From: Opitutaceae bacterium
GTDB lineage: Bacteria > Verrucomicrobiota > Verrucomicrobiia > Opitutales > Opitutaceae
DNA: 44,646 bases
Direction of reading: 5' to 3'
Assembly: GCA_016794725.1 (NCBI GenBank)
Contig: JAEUGZ010000067.1
Location: forward strand, 1-44,646
Shown: one piece after another, positions 8,132 to 16,298 of the stretch
Layout: each line of letters opens with the position of its first letter
Numbering within the stretch: position 1 is the first letter of the stretch
Notes under the pieces: model-generated
The model's input: only the letters and a program-made list of their open reading frames with translations
Databases searched by the model: none
What the model was told of the DNA's origin: nothing
Program-made: the position numbers and the translations under genes

Positions 8132-9181
8132 GTGAACTCCATTCAAGGTCCAGGACTGTTCCTCGCCCAGTTCATCCGTGATCACGCTCCGTACCATTCG
8201 CTCGACGCCATCTGCCGGTGGGCCGCCTCGCTCGGCTATCGCGGAGTGCAGATGCCCGCCTGGGAGGCGCGCTTCATCGACCTTCCCCTCGCGGCGGAGT
8301 CACAGGCATATTGTGACGATTGGCGCGGCACCCTCGACCGACATGGGTTGCAGCTGACCGAACTGAATGCCGGCATCGCCGGGCAAGTGATGGGAATACA
8401 CCCTGCCTATGAAGTCGCCTTCCAGGCGTTCTATCCCCCGGGCTTGAACGATCTCGCGCGTGTGGAGTGGGCCACCGGACAACTGCGGCTTTCCCTGCGC
8501 GCCGCCGCGCGCCTGGGCACCACCTGCGTACCGGTGCTCTCCGGCGGGTTGGCCTGGCACCTGGCCTACCCTTGGCCGCAACGCCCAGCCGGCCTGATCG
8601 AGGAGGCGTTCCGGGAGCTGGCCCGCCGCTGGCGTCCCCTGCTCGACTACGCCCAAGAACTCGGACTGACCTTCGGCTACGAGTTGCACCCTGGCTCCGA
8701 TCTCTTCGACGGCAGCACGTTTGAGCGCTTTCTCGGCGCGGTGAACGAACACCCGGCCGCGGCGCTCAACTACGACCCCAGCCATTTTCTGCTCCAGCAA
8801 CTCGACTATTGCGATTTCATCCGCCGCTATGGCGCCCGCATCAAGGGCTTTCACGTAAAGGACGCCGAGTTTCGACCAGATGGCCGTTGTGGGGTCTATG
8901 GCGGATACGAACCCTGGGCCACCCGCGCGGGCCGGTTTCGTTCACCAGGAGACGGACAGGTCGACTTCAAGCGGGTCTTTACCCTGCTGACCGAGGTGGG
9001 TTATCGCGGTTGGGCGGTCATGGAATGGGAGTGTGCACTCAAGTCACCTGAACAAGGTGCGCGCGAAGGCGCGGCCTTCATCGCCCGGCATCTGATCGAG
9101 GCCTCTACGGTGGCATTCGACGACTTCGCGGGCGGGAACCAGGACGCAGGCATCAATCGACGTATCCTGGGACTGCCCTGA
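8132..9181 (+). CDS. IolE-like sugar isomerase/epimerase TIM barrel protein
   Basis: 349 residues from a GTG at 8132. This start is preferred over an upstream TTG at 8090 because the family begins with an xxIQGPGxFLAQF segment directly after the initiator. Metal/active-site segments: GYELHPGSD (Glu), NYDPSHF (Asp/His), GFHVKDAEF (His/Asp) and MEWEC (Glu), all as in PF01261 inosose-dehydratase/xylose-isomerase-like enzymes. The C-terminal extension (AFDDFAGGNQD) is common in this subgroup. It follows the dehydrogenase by 72 bases, so the two may share a transcript. Probably acts on a keto-sugar or cyclitol; the reaction is not known. Confidence 0.8.
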   Translation: MNSIQGPGLFLAQFIRDHAPYHSLDAICRWAASLGYRGVQMPAWEARFIDLPLAAESQAYCDDWRGTLDRHGLQLTELNAGIAGQVMGIHPAYEVAFQAFYPPGLNDLARVEWATGQLRLSLRAAARLGTTCVPVLSGGLAWHLAYPWPQRPAGLIEEAFRELARRWRPLLDYAQELGLTFGYELHPGSDLFDGSTFERFLGAVNEHPAAALNYDPSHFLLQQLDYCDFIRRYGARIKGFHVKDAEFRPDGRCGVYGGYEPWATRAGRFRSPGDGQVDFKRVFTLLTEVGYRGWAVMEWECALKSPEQGAREGAAFIARHLIEASTVAFDDFAGGNQDAGINRRILGLP

Positions 9182-9187
9182 GGCCTC

Positions 9188-9207
9188 TTGCCCAACCGAG
9201 CGGGCAA
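9188..9207. terminator. Weak hairpin between convergent genes
   Basis: TTGCCC (9188-9193) pairs with GGGCAA (9202-9207) across an 8-base loop, between the ends of convergent genes at 9181 and 9260. There is no clear U-run, so it is only a possible terminator. Confidence 0.25.
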
Positions 9208-9259
9208 AGTCACTCGCCGCCGCGACGGGAAACCTCCGCGATGACGTCACCTTCCATGG

Positions 9260-10126
9260 TCACGCCGTCCCGCCGGACGTAAGGCAGGACTCGATCGCTG
9301 ATTTTGGTACGCTGGCTGCAGTCGGAGCGGCAAGATGGCGCTCCGCCAACTGGCGCAGTTGGCTGAACTGGGCGTTCATGGCCTCCCGCATGATAATGAC
9401 ATCCGCCGCGTTGATCAGCCAGTTCATGCCCGCCGCCAGGTACCGCTCCAAGACATCCTCAGGCAGCCGGAGCAGCTGAAAGTGAAGCCCCACGCCAATC
9501 GACTTCGCCCGGCAACGACGAACCACCGACTCCACCGCGGCGACGAAGCGAGGATGGGTATATTCGGTCGGAATGCCCATCGAGGTGGTGATGTCGTGCG
9601 GCCCAAGGAAGACGGCATCGACACCTGGCACCGCCAACAGCTCATCCAGGCGTTCAATCGCAGGGACGCTTTCCACACCGATGATCACGTACTTGTCACG
9701 ATTGAAGGTTTCCAGGTAGCGGGAGGTGGCCTCGGGCAAGGCGACGCCTCGCTCGATCCAATCGTGCAGGAGCTGACCCTTGATGGGACGATACTTGACG
9801 GCTCCGACAATCCGGCGCACCTCCTCCACGGTCTCCACATACGGTACGACAATGCCCTCCGCCCCGCCATCCAGCATGGTGGCGATACTCACCGGATCGG
9901 GTGATGGAACCCGCACAATCGGGGAAATGCCCTTCGCCAGGTAGTACTGGCACATCATTCCCACCTCGGTCCGCCCCAAGGGAATGTGCTCGGTGCAGAT
10001 GAAGGCGAAATCCATCGCCATCTCTGCGGCAAGGGCTGCCGAAGTCGGGTTCATGAGGCTCAGAATGTGGGTTCCGACCACACATCGACCCTGGTGCAGG
10101 TTCTCTTTGATTTGGAATCCAGTCAT
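9260..10126 (-). CDS. HpcH/HpaI-family aldolase
   Basis: 288 residues from the ATG at 10126 (MTGFQIKENLHQG), normal length for the family; upstream codons look non-coding. Signatures of 2-keto-3-deoxy-acid class II aldolases: DFAFICTEH near the N-terminus, a GAEGIVVPYVET loop, the metal-ligand Glu in IGVESVPAI and the Asp in FLGPHDITTSMG. Such enzymes cleave 2-keto-3-deoxy sugar acids or 4-hydroxy-2-oxo acids to pyruvate plus an aldehyde with a divalent metal. It would suit the end of a non-phosphorylative or keto-sugar pathway fed by the neighbouring isomerases and dehydrogenase. It is transcribed leftward, divergent from the DUF1080 gene. Confidence 0.85.
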   Translation of the reverse strand: MTGFQIKENLHQGRCVVGTHILSLMNPTSAALAAEMAMDFAFICTEHIPLGRTEVGMMCQYYLAKGISPIVRVPSPDPVSIATMLDGGAEGIVVPYVETVEEVRRIVGAVKYRPIKGQLLHDWIERGVALPEATSRYLETFNRDKYVIIGVESVPAIERLDELLAVPGVDAVFLGPHDITTSMGIPTEYTHPRFVAAVESVVRRCRAKSIGVGLHFQLLRLPEDVLERYLAAGMNWLINAADVIIMREAMNAQFSQLRQLAERHLAAPTAASVPKSAIESCLTSGGTA

Positions 10127-10271
10127 GTTCAAGGGCTCAGCCGGGTCCCCACGTGGCACTCCATCGGGCGATCCAGCACTTGCCACGGAAGCGTCACCTC
10201 GCCAGCCGTTCTCATCAAGGACACTGCACTGGTCCGAACTCCTAACCTGATTCCCATCACCTCAACCGGGC

Positions 10272-10285
10272 AACAAACGGTTGTT
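10272..10285. promoter_or_regulatory. Short symmetric site in the aldolase/DUF1080 divergent region
   Basis: AACAA-ACGG-TTGTT, a 5-base inverted repeat with a 4-base centre, lies in the 261-base gap between the leftward aldolase (start 10126) and the rightward DUF1080 gene (start 10388). It shares CGGTTGTT with the palindrome at 8096-8114. Candidate operator; short enough to be chance. Confidence 0.25.
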
Positions 10286-10387
10286 TCGCGCCGGAGTCGC
10301 CGCTAGGGATTCTTTTCGTGGCTTCCTGGCCACACCAGTTCCCAAGACCTAGATTCTCCGCGGCCGCCGCACTGCCCCCATGCCCTC

Positions 10388-11176
10388 ATGAACAGATTCT
10401 ATCCCTTCATCAGCGCGACCCTGACCCTGATTTCGATTCCGCTGACCATGGGCGCACAACCGCCAGCGGCGGCAGAGGTCGTGTCGCCCGCCTACGTCCC
10501 CCGGCAGAGCGATCGACCCCTCCCGCTCGTGGGCGAGGAGCCGGGATTCAGGTCCATCTTCAATGGAGAATCGCTTGAAGGGTGGCAGGGGGATCCAACC
10601 TACTGGCGAGTCGAACAGGGATCACTCGTGGGCGAAATCCGACCGGAAACGGTCATCAAGAGCAACACGTTCATCATCTGGACGGGCGGCAAGCCGGGAA
10701 ACTTCGAGCTCAAGCTCGACTACCGCATTTCCACCGCGGGCAACAGCGGCATCAACTACCGCAGCCAGATCGTGCCCGACACCGTCACTCCGACCAACGC
10801 CTTCGCGATGCGCGGTTACCAGTGTGACATCGACGGACGCAAGCGGTACGTGGGAAACAACTACGAAGAAAAAGGCCGTCTCTTTCTCGCCGTGCGCGGC
10901 CAGCTCACACGGGTGGTCGGCGGAAGACCGCCCATCCTGGTCGCCCAAATCGGGGACGAGACGGAGCTCGCCCGGGTCGTCTCCGATGATTGGAACTCCG
11001 TCCACCTCATCGTGCGCGGAAACCAGCTCACCCACATTGTCAACGGACGCGTCATGAGCGTGGTGCTCGACGATGATTCCGCCCACCGACCGGTCGATGG
11101 ACAGATCGGCGTGCAGGTCCACGTCGGGCCACCGATGAAGGTGGAGTATCGAAATATTCGACTGAAGACGGAGTGA
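10388..11176 (+). CDS. Secreted DUF1080 protein (3-keto-disaccharide hydrolase-like)
   Basis: 262 residues with an N-terminal signal sequence (hydrophobic residues 5-22, cleavage near MGAQP). One DUF1080 (PF06439) laminin-G-like beta sandwich spans about 52-260, beginning FRSIFNGESLEGWQG and containing NFELKLDYR, GNSGINYRS and DWNSVHLIVRGNQLTHIVNG, all hallmark strands. Characterised relatives hydrolyse 3-keto-glycosides after a sugar hydroxyl has been oxidised. Isomerase-like TIM barrels, a dehydrogenase and an aldolase in the preceding 5 kb fit such a route, but no Gfo/Idh/MocA oxidoreductase is in this window. A second, diverged DUF1080 gene lies at 35500-36282. Confidence 0.85.
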   Translation: MNRFYPFISATLTLISIPLTMGAQPPAAAEVVSPAYVPRQSDRPLPLVGEEPGFRSIFNGESLEGWQGDPTYWRVEQGSLVGEIRPETVIKSNTFIIWTGGKPGNFELKLDYRISTAGNSGINYRSQIVPDTVTPTNAFAMRGYQCDIDGRKRYVGNNYEEKGRLFLAVRGQLTRVVGGRPPILVAQIGDETELARVVSDDWNSVHLIVRGNQLTHIVNGRVMSVVLDDDSAHRPVDGQIGVQVHVGPPMKVEYRNIRLKTE

Positions 11177-11223
11177 GTCCAGCGCCCCACAGAGGCCGAC
11201 CGCTACGGCCAACTGCGCCCCCC

Positions 11224-12027
11224 TCACCGGGCAACTTCAGCTGCGAGGCGATCGAGGTTCTGCTCGTTCGATGGTTCGACAATCGGACGGACCACGCTTG
11301 CCACCGACGGATCATCGAAGACCTGCTCCCAGGCAATTCGGGTGCCCGTGGTGGTCTTTTCGAGTAAAAGGGTGAGGACAAACGTCGGTGCAGAGATGTG
11401 TCGGATCACGATCCGCCGATTCGCGTCGATCGTGTCGAAGACACACTCATTGGGGTAGATGCGGCCGTCGGGCCCAATCATCTTGAAGACCCACTTGCCG
11501 TTGGGCCTGAACTCAAACGAGTCGAATGTGTTCGTGAAGCCATGCGGGCCCCACCACCGCGCGAGGCGGACCGGATCCTGCATGGCCGCAAACACCTGAG
11601 CGGGAGACGCAGCGAGATCTCGCATGGTCTGAAAGGTACTCGCAGCCCGGCGGCGGACCTCGCTCTGCCTCACCATCTCGCTCAAGTCGGCGGCGGGTCG
11701 GATTTCCCACGGTCCGAACTTCGCTCCCGGGTGCTTTGAAATCAATTCGACCGCATGGTCGAGGTCGCGCGCCTCGAGGATCAGGATGCCGCCGAGCTGC
11801 TCCTTGCTTTCTACAAACGGCCCGTCCGTAGCCACCACCCGACCGTTGGCATACCGCAATGTCTTCGCCGTCTCCGGCGGTTGCAGCGCTTCGCCGCCTT
11901 TGAAATGCCCGTTTGCACGGAGCTGATCGTCGTAGATGAAGCAGCTGTCCATCATTGCCTGTTGATCGGCCACCGGAGCGGCGGCGAAGGCATGGGAGTC
12001 AATATAGCCGAGACAGATGAATTTCAT
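11224..12027 (-). CDS. YCII-domain/SRPBCC (AHSA1) fusion protein
   Basis: 267 residues from the ATG at 12027 (MKFICLGYID). Residues about 1-120 are a YCII/DGPF-type domain: SCFIYDDQLRANGHF, then VVATDGPFVESKEQLGG and a closing GAKFGPWEIRP. Residues about 130-267 are an SRPBCC/AHSA1 ligand-binding fold: SPAQVFAAMQDPVRLARWWGP, FDSFEFRPNGKW, and a GTRIAWEQVFDD strand. The domains are usually separate proteins, both often encoded next to ECF sigma factor genes; here they are one chain, and no sigma factor gene is visible nearby. Function unknown, probably small-molecule binding or stress related. Confidence 0.8.
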   Translation of the reverse strand: MKFICLGYIDSHAFAAAPVADQQAMMDSCFIYDDQLRANGHFKGGEALQPPETAKTLRYANGRVVATDGPFVESKEQLGGILILEARDLDHAVELISKHPGAKFGPWEIRPAADLSEMVRQSEVRRRAASTFQTMRDLAASPAQVFAAMQDPVRLARWWGPHGFTNTFDSFEFRPNGKWVFKMIGPDGRIYPNECVFDTIDANRRIVIRHISAPTFVLTLLLEKTTTGTRIAWEQVFDDPSVASVVRPIVEPSNEQNLDRLAAEVAR

Positions 12028-12105
12028 GGTGAAAAGGGAGACGGGCCCGGAATTGAGCACGGTTCACGACCTAGCCGAACAACCGGAACCCATTTCGACA
12101 CCGCT

Positions 12106-12123
12106 GGCGCGAATTTTCGCGCC
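12106..12123. promoter_or_regulatory. GC-rich palindrome upstream of the YCII-SRPBCC gene
   Basis: GGCGCGAATTTTCGCGCC: 8-base arms GGCGCGAA/TTCGCGCC around a TT centre, 79 bases upstream of the leftward start at 12027. As DNA it could be a dimeric repressor site. A 2-base loop is too tight for a full RNA hairpin, so a terminator role is less likely. Confidence 0.35.
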
Positions 12124-12133
12124 CAAGCCACGA

Positions 12134-12165
12134 TTGAACCGCGGAAGGACACGGATCGCCACGGA
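12134..12165. repeat. Degenerate half copy of the dispersed inverted repeat
   Basis: TTGAACCGCGGAAGGACACG and the following ATCGCCACGGA match one arm of the elements at 18489-18634 and 21172-21310 (TTGAACCACGGATGGACACG type). No matching right arm is found nearby, so this looks like a decayed or truncated copy. Confidence 0.5.
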
Positions 12166-12422
12166 AATGAATCTCAATTGCAGATTCAAGGCCGCAAGCG
12201 GTACACGAGTGTCTCCCCACGTTTCAGATTCCTACCTGACCATTTCCAGTCAGTGACTTACGATACATTGTCCGTCTCCGCCTTCCCGTGCGGTTCCATC
12301 AGGAGCACGCCCTCCCGTGCACGCGATCGGGCACACGAGCCCTAAGACGCAACTCGATCGACGCGCCTGCGGGTCATTCGTATTCAACTGAAACCGCCCA
12401 GGCCAACGGCAGGATTCGAAGG

Positions 12423-14345
12423 TCACATATGCTCTTCGTAGGTGATTTCGATTTTTGCGGCAAAGGCCTTCTTCTTGCCGGCCCCTTGGAAACGGATGCT
12501 GTGTGTGAGTTCGTCGTAGACGTAACCGTTCTCCGGATCGGCCGCCATTTCCTCTCCGTCGACAAGGACACGCAGGCTCTTCTTGTAGAGGGTTGCCGTG
12601 CCCTGGATCGGCTCCAGCGCGACCGCCACGGTGTCCGCGATCCGGTCACCGAGTGCCGCCAGCGGGCCCGAAAAATCGGACTCAATGTTCAGCACGGTTC
12701 CGCCTGTGAGTTCGGCCGCGCGGCGATGCGAGACATTGGTGGGCGCCACCACCGCGTGCATCTCGAGCTTTCCGCGCATGTTGCCCTTGGCGATGATGAA
12801 GGGTCGCAGGACCCAGTAGTTGATGTAGCCGTCCAGCGTCTGCCGGGCGGATGGGTTGCGAGCATTGGCCTGATCCAGCAGGTCAGGCAGTTTCCCATTC
12901 TCGATCCACTCCGCCTGACGCGTTCCGTTCCTCCCTTCTTTCCACGTGGCCATGCGCGTCTCCTCCTCGTCCATGAAAAAGACCACGATGGTGGTCGCAT
13001 CCGGACGCAGCAGCGCGTGCTGCTTGTTGTAGTAACCGGCGACGAAGTTGTACACGGACGTGAACGCGGTGCGATTGCTGTCACCATTTGTGCCGACTTT
13101 CACCAGCTCGGCAAAGACGCCATCGGGAGTCTGGGGCGTGACCCAGGGTTGCATCATGCCGGGGAGCGTCACCAGGTTGCCATTACTTGCGACCCGCTTC
13201 GTCACCTGCTTTGGCCGATCGCGGCGGTCCAGCACCGGCTTGCCCGCGGCATCGAGCTGCACCGAACGCACTTCCTTGAAGTACGGTTGATCCTCGGACC
13301 GGCGGCGGGAATCCGCATTGACGAAGTCGGTGGTGAGCACCCCGATCCGGTAATCGAGATTCCGCGAATGGAACAACTGCCGGAATCGGTTCAAGTTCTC
13401 CGCAATGCGCCCTTGGTGAGCGGCCATCGAGGGTGAATTGTTGATCACAAACACCAGGTCCACTTCGCGGCTGCGGGACCGGTCCACGGCCATGTGCTTC
13501 ACGGTGCGGATCGGCTCGACCTTGACCGTGACCCCGTTGTCCACGCCCAACTGCGGATTGTTTTCGTCGACCGTATAGTACTTGAATCGGTCCTCGCCGA
13601 TGAAGCCCGGATTAGGGGCATAGGTGAGCTGGCCGGTGGAGCGATCCAGCTTGGCCGAGCCGTTCTGCGGCTTCGCCTTTTCGTCCAGCACATAGACCAC
13701 CTTGGGGGCTTCGATGCCGATCCGGTCGGCCGGTGACATGAAATCCTCATGGCTGGGCAACTTTTGGGTCACCACCAGATTGGGTCGAGTCGCGAGGGAG
13801 ACGCCTCGCACATTCAGGAAACGGTCACGGGCCGCGCTCACTTCGAATTGCTGAAGCTCGACCGCGGGAGGCGGCTTCACGGTGATCACCACCTTGTTCT
13901 TGAACACCAGTCCCGTGGTTTCGTTGCGAACCGTGTAGCTAAACGAATCCTCGCCCGCGTAGTCCTCATTGGGACGATAGGCAAAGTAACCGAGTCGCGA
14001 CGTCTTGGTCTTGAAAAAATCCGATTCATCCTCCCCACCCGCCAACCCAACCCGCCCGGATAATGGCTCCTCGGTGATGGTATAAACCAAGTCGGTGCGT
14101 GAGTCGGGACTGACAATCTCGGATACCACGGCGAGTTGCCCGTGCACCCCGGTGCCCTCCGATTCGACCTTCATGGGGTTGGTCGAGACGATCGCATCCT
14201 TGTCGTTTGCCGAACTGGCCTTGGCCCTTGGCTCATCGGCCGCAAAGACTGGAGCAATCGCCACCACCCATGCGAAGCACAAGAGGCGCAACCACAGGGG
14301 TGAGCGGACTGCGAGACCAATGGTGGTGAAGGTTATACGGCGCAT
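12423..14345 (-). CDS. Secreted VWA protein with two beta-sandwich repeats and an altered MIDAS
   Basis: 640 residues. Signal peptide 1-36 (hydrophobic 17-34, cleavage near VFAAD). Two cadherin/Ig-like motifs of the 'YRPNxDYAGEDSFSYTV' type lie at about 120-139 and 241-259 (TYAPNPGFIGEDRFKYYTV). A von Willebrand factor A-like domain runs from about 294 (EVDLVFVINNSPSM) to about 590. The MIDAS signature DxSxS reads NNSPS at 302-306, so the first Asp is Asn and metal binding may be weakened. The C-terminal 50 residues form a further strand-rich segment. Probably an extracellular adhesion or matrix protein; ligand unknown. It stands alone between two long intergenic stretches. Confidence 0.8.
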   Translation of the reverse strand: MRRITFTTIGLAVRSPLWLRLLCFAWVVAIAPVFAADEPRAKASSANDKDAIVSTNPMKVESEGTGVHGQLAVVSEIVSPDSRTDLVYTITEEPLSGRVGLAGGEDESDFFKTKTSRLGYFAYRPNEDYAGEDSFSYTVRNETTGLVFKNKVVITVKPPPAVELQQFEVSAARDRFLNVRGVSLATRPNLVVTQKLPSHEDFMSPADRIGIEAPKVVYVLDEKAKPQNGSAKLDRSTGQLTYAPNPGFIGEDRFKYYTVDENNPQLGVDNGVTVKVEPIRTVKHMAVDRSRSREVDLVFVINNSPSMAAHQGRIAENLNRFRQLFHSRNLDYRIGVLTTDFVNADSRRRSEDQPYFKEVRSVQLDAAGKPVLDRRDRPKQVTKRVASNGNLVTLPGMMQPWVTPQTPDGVFAELVKVGTNGDSNRTAFTSVYNFVAGYYNKQHALLRPDATTIVVFFMDEEETRMATWKEGRNGTRQAEWIENGKLPDLLDQANARNPSARQTLDGYINYWVLRPFIIAKGNMRGKLEMHAVVAPTNVSHRRAAELTGGTVLNIESDFSGPLAALGDRIADTVAVALEPIQGTATLYKKSLRVLVDGEEMAADPENGYVYDELTHSIRFQGAGKKKAFAAKIEITYEEHM

Positions 14346-14897
14346 AGGGTAATCGTCACGTTAGATGCAGGTAGGTTCCGCCGGGTATCGGTGAACATCG
14401 GAGAGTCAATTCGTTTGCGGTCGAAACAAGTTGGCACAAACCACCTCAGGGTCTTTCGCAAGCAAACATTTAATCGATTGATCGTGAGACAATGGCGGCA
14501 CTCCCGGAATGGTGCGAAATCTCAACCGCGGACGTGAACTGACCGAGGCATCGAAGAACCAAACATTTTATTAATCAACACGTTAATCTCCGCTACCCCA
14601 GGTCCAACGCTCCCAGGCCTCAAGTCGCTCGTTGAAACTCGGCGTGGCCAGGGCCCTGTTCTCGGCAGCGGCGTCTGCTTCAAAAATCGCGCAACGACCG
14701 CAAGGGTTCGTCATAAGGTCTCCGCTGTTCGATCGCCGAAACGGACGCCTGAACGTCGTCTACGGCAGCCGACACTCGATGGGATCACGATGCGGTCAAC
14801 CGTCGACCGCTATCTGACTCGCCGCAACCGGCTACTGCACGACGATTCAGCATCGTCGAGAACCCCTTCAGCGCCGGTTTGATCCTCTTCCTTTCCC
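14346..14897. other. Divergent intergenic region with direct AT-rich repeats
   Basis: About 550 bases between the leftward VWA gene and the rightward SGNH hydrolase gene. Two direct copies of CAAACATTT followed by TA-rich sequence occur at 14463 and 14560, about 97 bases apart, in otherwise GC-rich DNA. They may mark regulatory sites or promoters of the VWA gene. No convincing gene is present. Confidence 0.45.
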
Positions 14898-15911
14898 ATG
14901 CGACCCGCCACCCGGTTCCATTTCCTGGGCCGATGTCTGTCGACCCTTCTCGTCGCGTTCAGCGTCCTGTTTCCTTTGTCCGGCGGTGCCCGCGAGAGCA
15001 GCTCCTCCTCGCCGCGCACTTTGCGCGTGCTGTTCCTCGGGAACAGTTTCACGAACCGCCATACGCTCGCCCGAATAATCAAAGACATGGCCGAGGCCGG
15101 AGATCCCAATCTCAAACTCAACTACGTCAGCGTGATCTACGCCGGCCGAACGCTCGCCGATCACTGGAAATTTGCTTCTCAAAACTACATCCAGGTTGCA
15201 ACGCTCACCGCCGAGGAGCAGGCACGCACGATCGCTTCCCTAACCGCGCTCGCGGCCGGGGAGCCCAAAAATGGCCACCTCAAGAGTGCAGTCACCCGAC
15301 ATACGACCCTGGCCAGGGATCTGGAGAACTTGCGCCAGCCCTGGGACGTGGTGGTGCTGCAATCCTACAAGGATGATGTCGACGGCGAACAATCCTCCTA
15401 TTGTCAGTACGTCCAGAAATTCGCCGCACTGGCCAAGGCCGCCGGTGCACGCGTGGTGCTTTACGAGACGACTCCCAACACCCAGAACAAACGCCCGGTC
15501 TCCGTGCCACCTGACCAGGCTCCCATCGTCGCCAAGGCCCGCGTGATGGCTGAACTCGCCCGACGGGTCGGAGGAACGGTGGTGCCGATGTCGAGCGTCG
15601 CACTGCGGTGCCAGGTCACGCAGCCTCAATTCACGCTGCGCTACCTCAATGACGCACACCCCAACCAGACCATGGCCTATCTGACCGCGTGCACATTTTA
15701 CGGCGTACTGTTTGACCGAAGCCCCGAAGGGCTGCCGGTCGATACCGTCACGGAAACGCGGCCGGGTACCAACCCGGACCAGGATCCCGATGGACACCCA
15801 CTCTCGAGGACATTTTCAGCGCAGGAGCGGCTCCAGTTGCAGAAAGCCGCATGGGATGGCCTGCAGTGGTTTCGAGCGACAACGGCTGAGTCCCGGAACC
15901 AAGCACCGTGA
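14898..15911 (+). CDS. Secreted SGNH/GDSL-family hydrolase
   Basis: 337 residues. Signal sequence 1-31 (hydrophobic 15-28, then GGARES). Block I of the SGNH fold is FLGNSFTNRHTL, with Ser as nucleophile in the GNS form. Block V is the near C-terminal NDAHPN, supplying the Asp-x-x-His pair. DVVVLQSYKDD resembles block III. The GNSFT form recalls DUF4886-like carbohydrate esterases/lipases in polysaccharide loci. Likely removes acyl groups from a glycan in the periplasm or outside the cell, although no polysaccharide gene is directly adjacent on its strand. The stop is followed by 173 bases before the convergent small membrane protein. Confidence 0.75.
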   Translation: MRPATRFHFLGRCLSTLLVAFSVLFPLSGGARESSSSSPRTLRVLFLGNSFTNRHTLARIIKDMAEAGDPNLKLNYVSVIYAGRTLADHWKFASQNYIQVATLTAEEQARTIASLTALAAGEPKNGHLKSAVTRHTTLARDLENLRQPWDVVVLQSYKDDVDGEQSSYCQYVQKFAALAKAAGARVVLYETTPNTQNKRPVSVPPDQAPIVAKARVMAELARRVGGTVVPMSSVALRCQVTQPQFTLRYLNDAHPNQTMAYLTACTFYGVLFDRSPEGLPVDTVTETRPGTNPDQDPDGHPLSRTFSAQERLQLQKAAWDGLQWFRATTAESRNQAP

Positions 15912-16084
15912 ATCGCAGCCGCGCGCCCGTAGTGCAAAGCTCCAGACGCGCGGATTCCGCATCGAGAACGCGACCGACCACCCGCGCTGGGACATCCGTC
16001 GGAGCGAGCTCAGGGTCGACAAACGAGCCCGGGTGGTAGGTACCGTTCCGTGCCCATCCCAATTCGGACGCACGCCGTTCGGCG

Positions 16085-16279
16085 TTACCTGGCCCGACGG
16101 GCAAGGTAAAGCATCGTCCCACCGAACGCGGCGAGGCAACCGCCCCACGCAAGATTGATGTTAATCCCAAGCGAATGTCGGGCGTAAATCGAGGGATCGG
16201 ACACCATGCCGAAAACGACGAGAATAATCCCGAGGACGAGAAACAAATATCCCACCGGCTGGCGGACATCGAGTTGCAT
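16085..16279 (-). CDS. Small two-helix membrane protein linked to the SSS transporter
   Basis: 64 residues with two predicted membrane helices, about 11-26 (YLFLVLGIILVVFGMV) and 43-59 (LAWGGCLAAFGGTMLYL), joined by a loop ending in SLGININL, and a basic tail (RRAR). It starts 19 bases after the SSS transporter stop on the same strand, so it is almost certainly co-transcribed. I recall similar short proteins beside SSS transporters in Verrucomicrobiota but no assigned function. It could be an accessory subunit. Confidence 0.7.
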   Translation of the reverse strand: MQLDVRQPVGYLFLVLGIILVVFGMVSDPSIYARHSLGININLAWGGCLAAFGGTMLYLARRAR

Positions 16280-16298
16280 GAACTGAGCAGGTTGAGGG

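Larger units (their letters stand above)
12028..12422. other. Intergenic region with a palindrome and a half repeat
   Basis: About 395 bases upstream of the YCII-SRPBCC gene and downstream of the VWA gene, both leftward. It holds an 8-base-arm palindrome (12106-12123) and a degenerate half copy of the dispersed repeat (12134-12165). No coding sequence is convincing. Confidence 0.6.
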
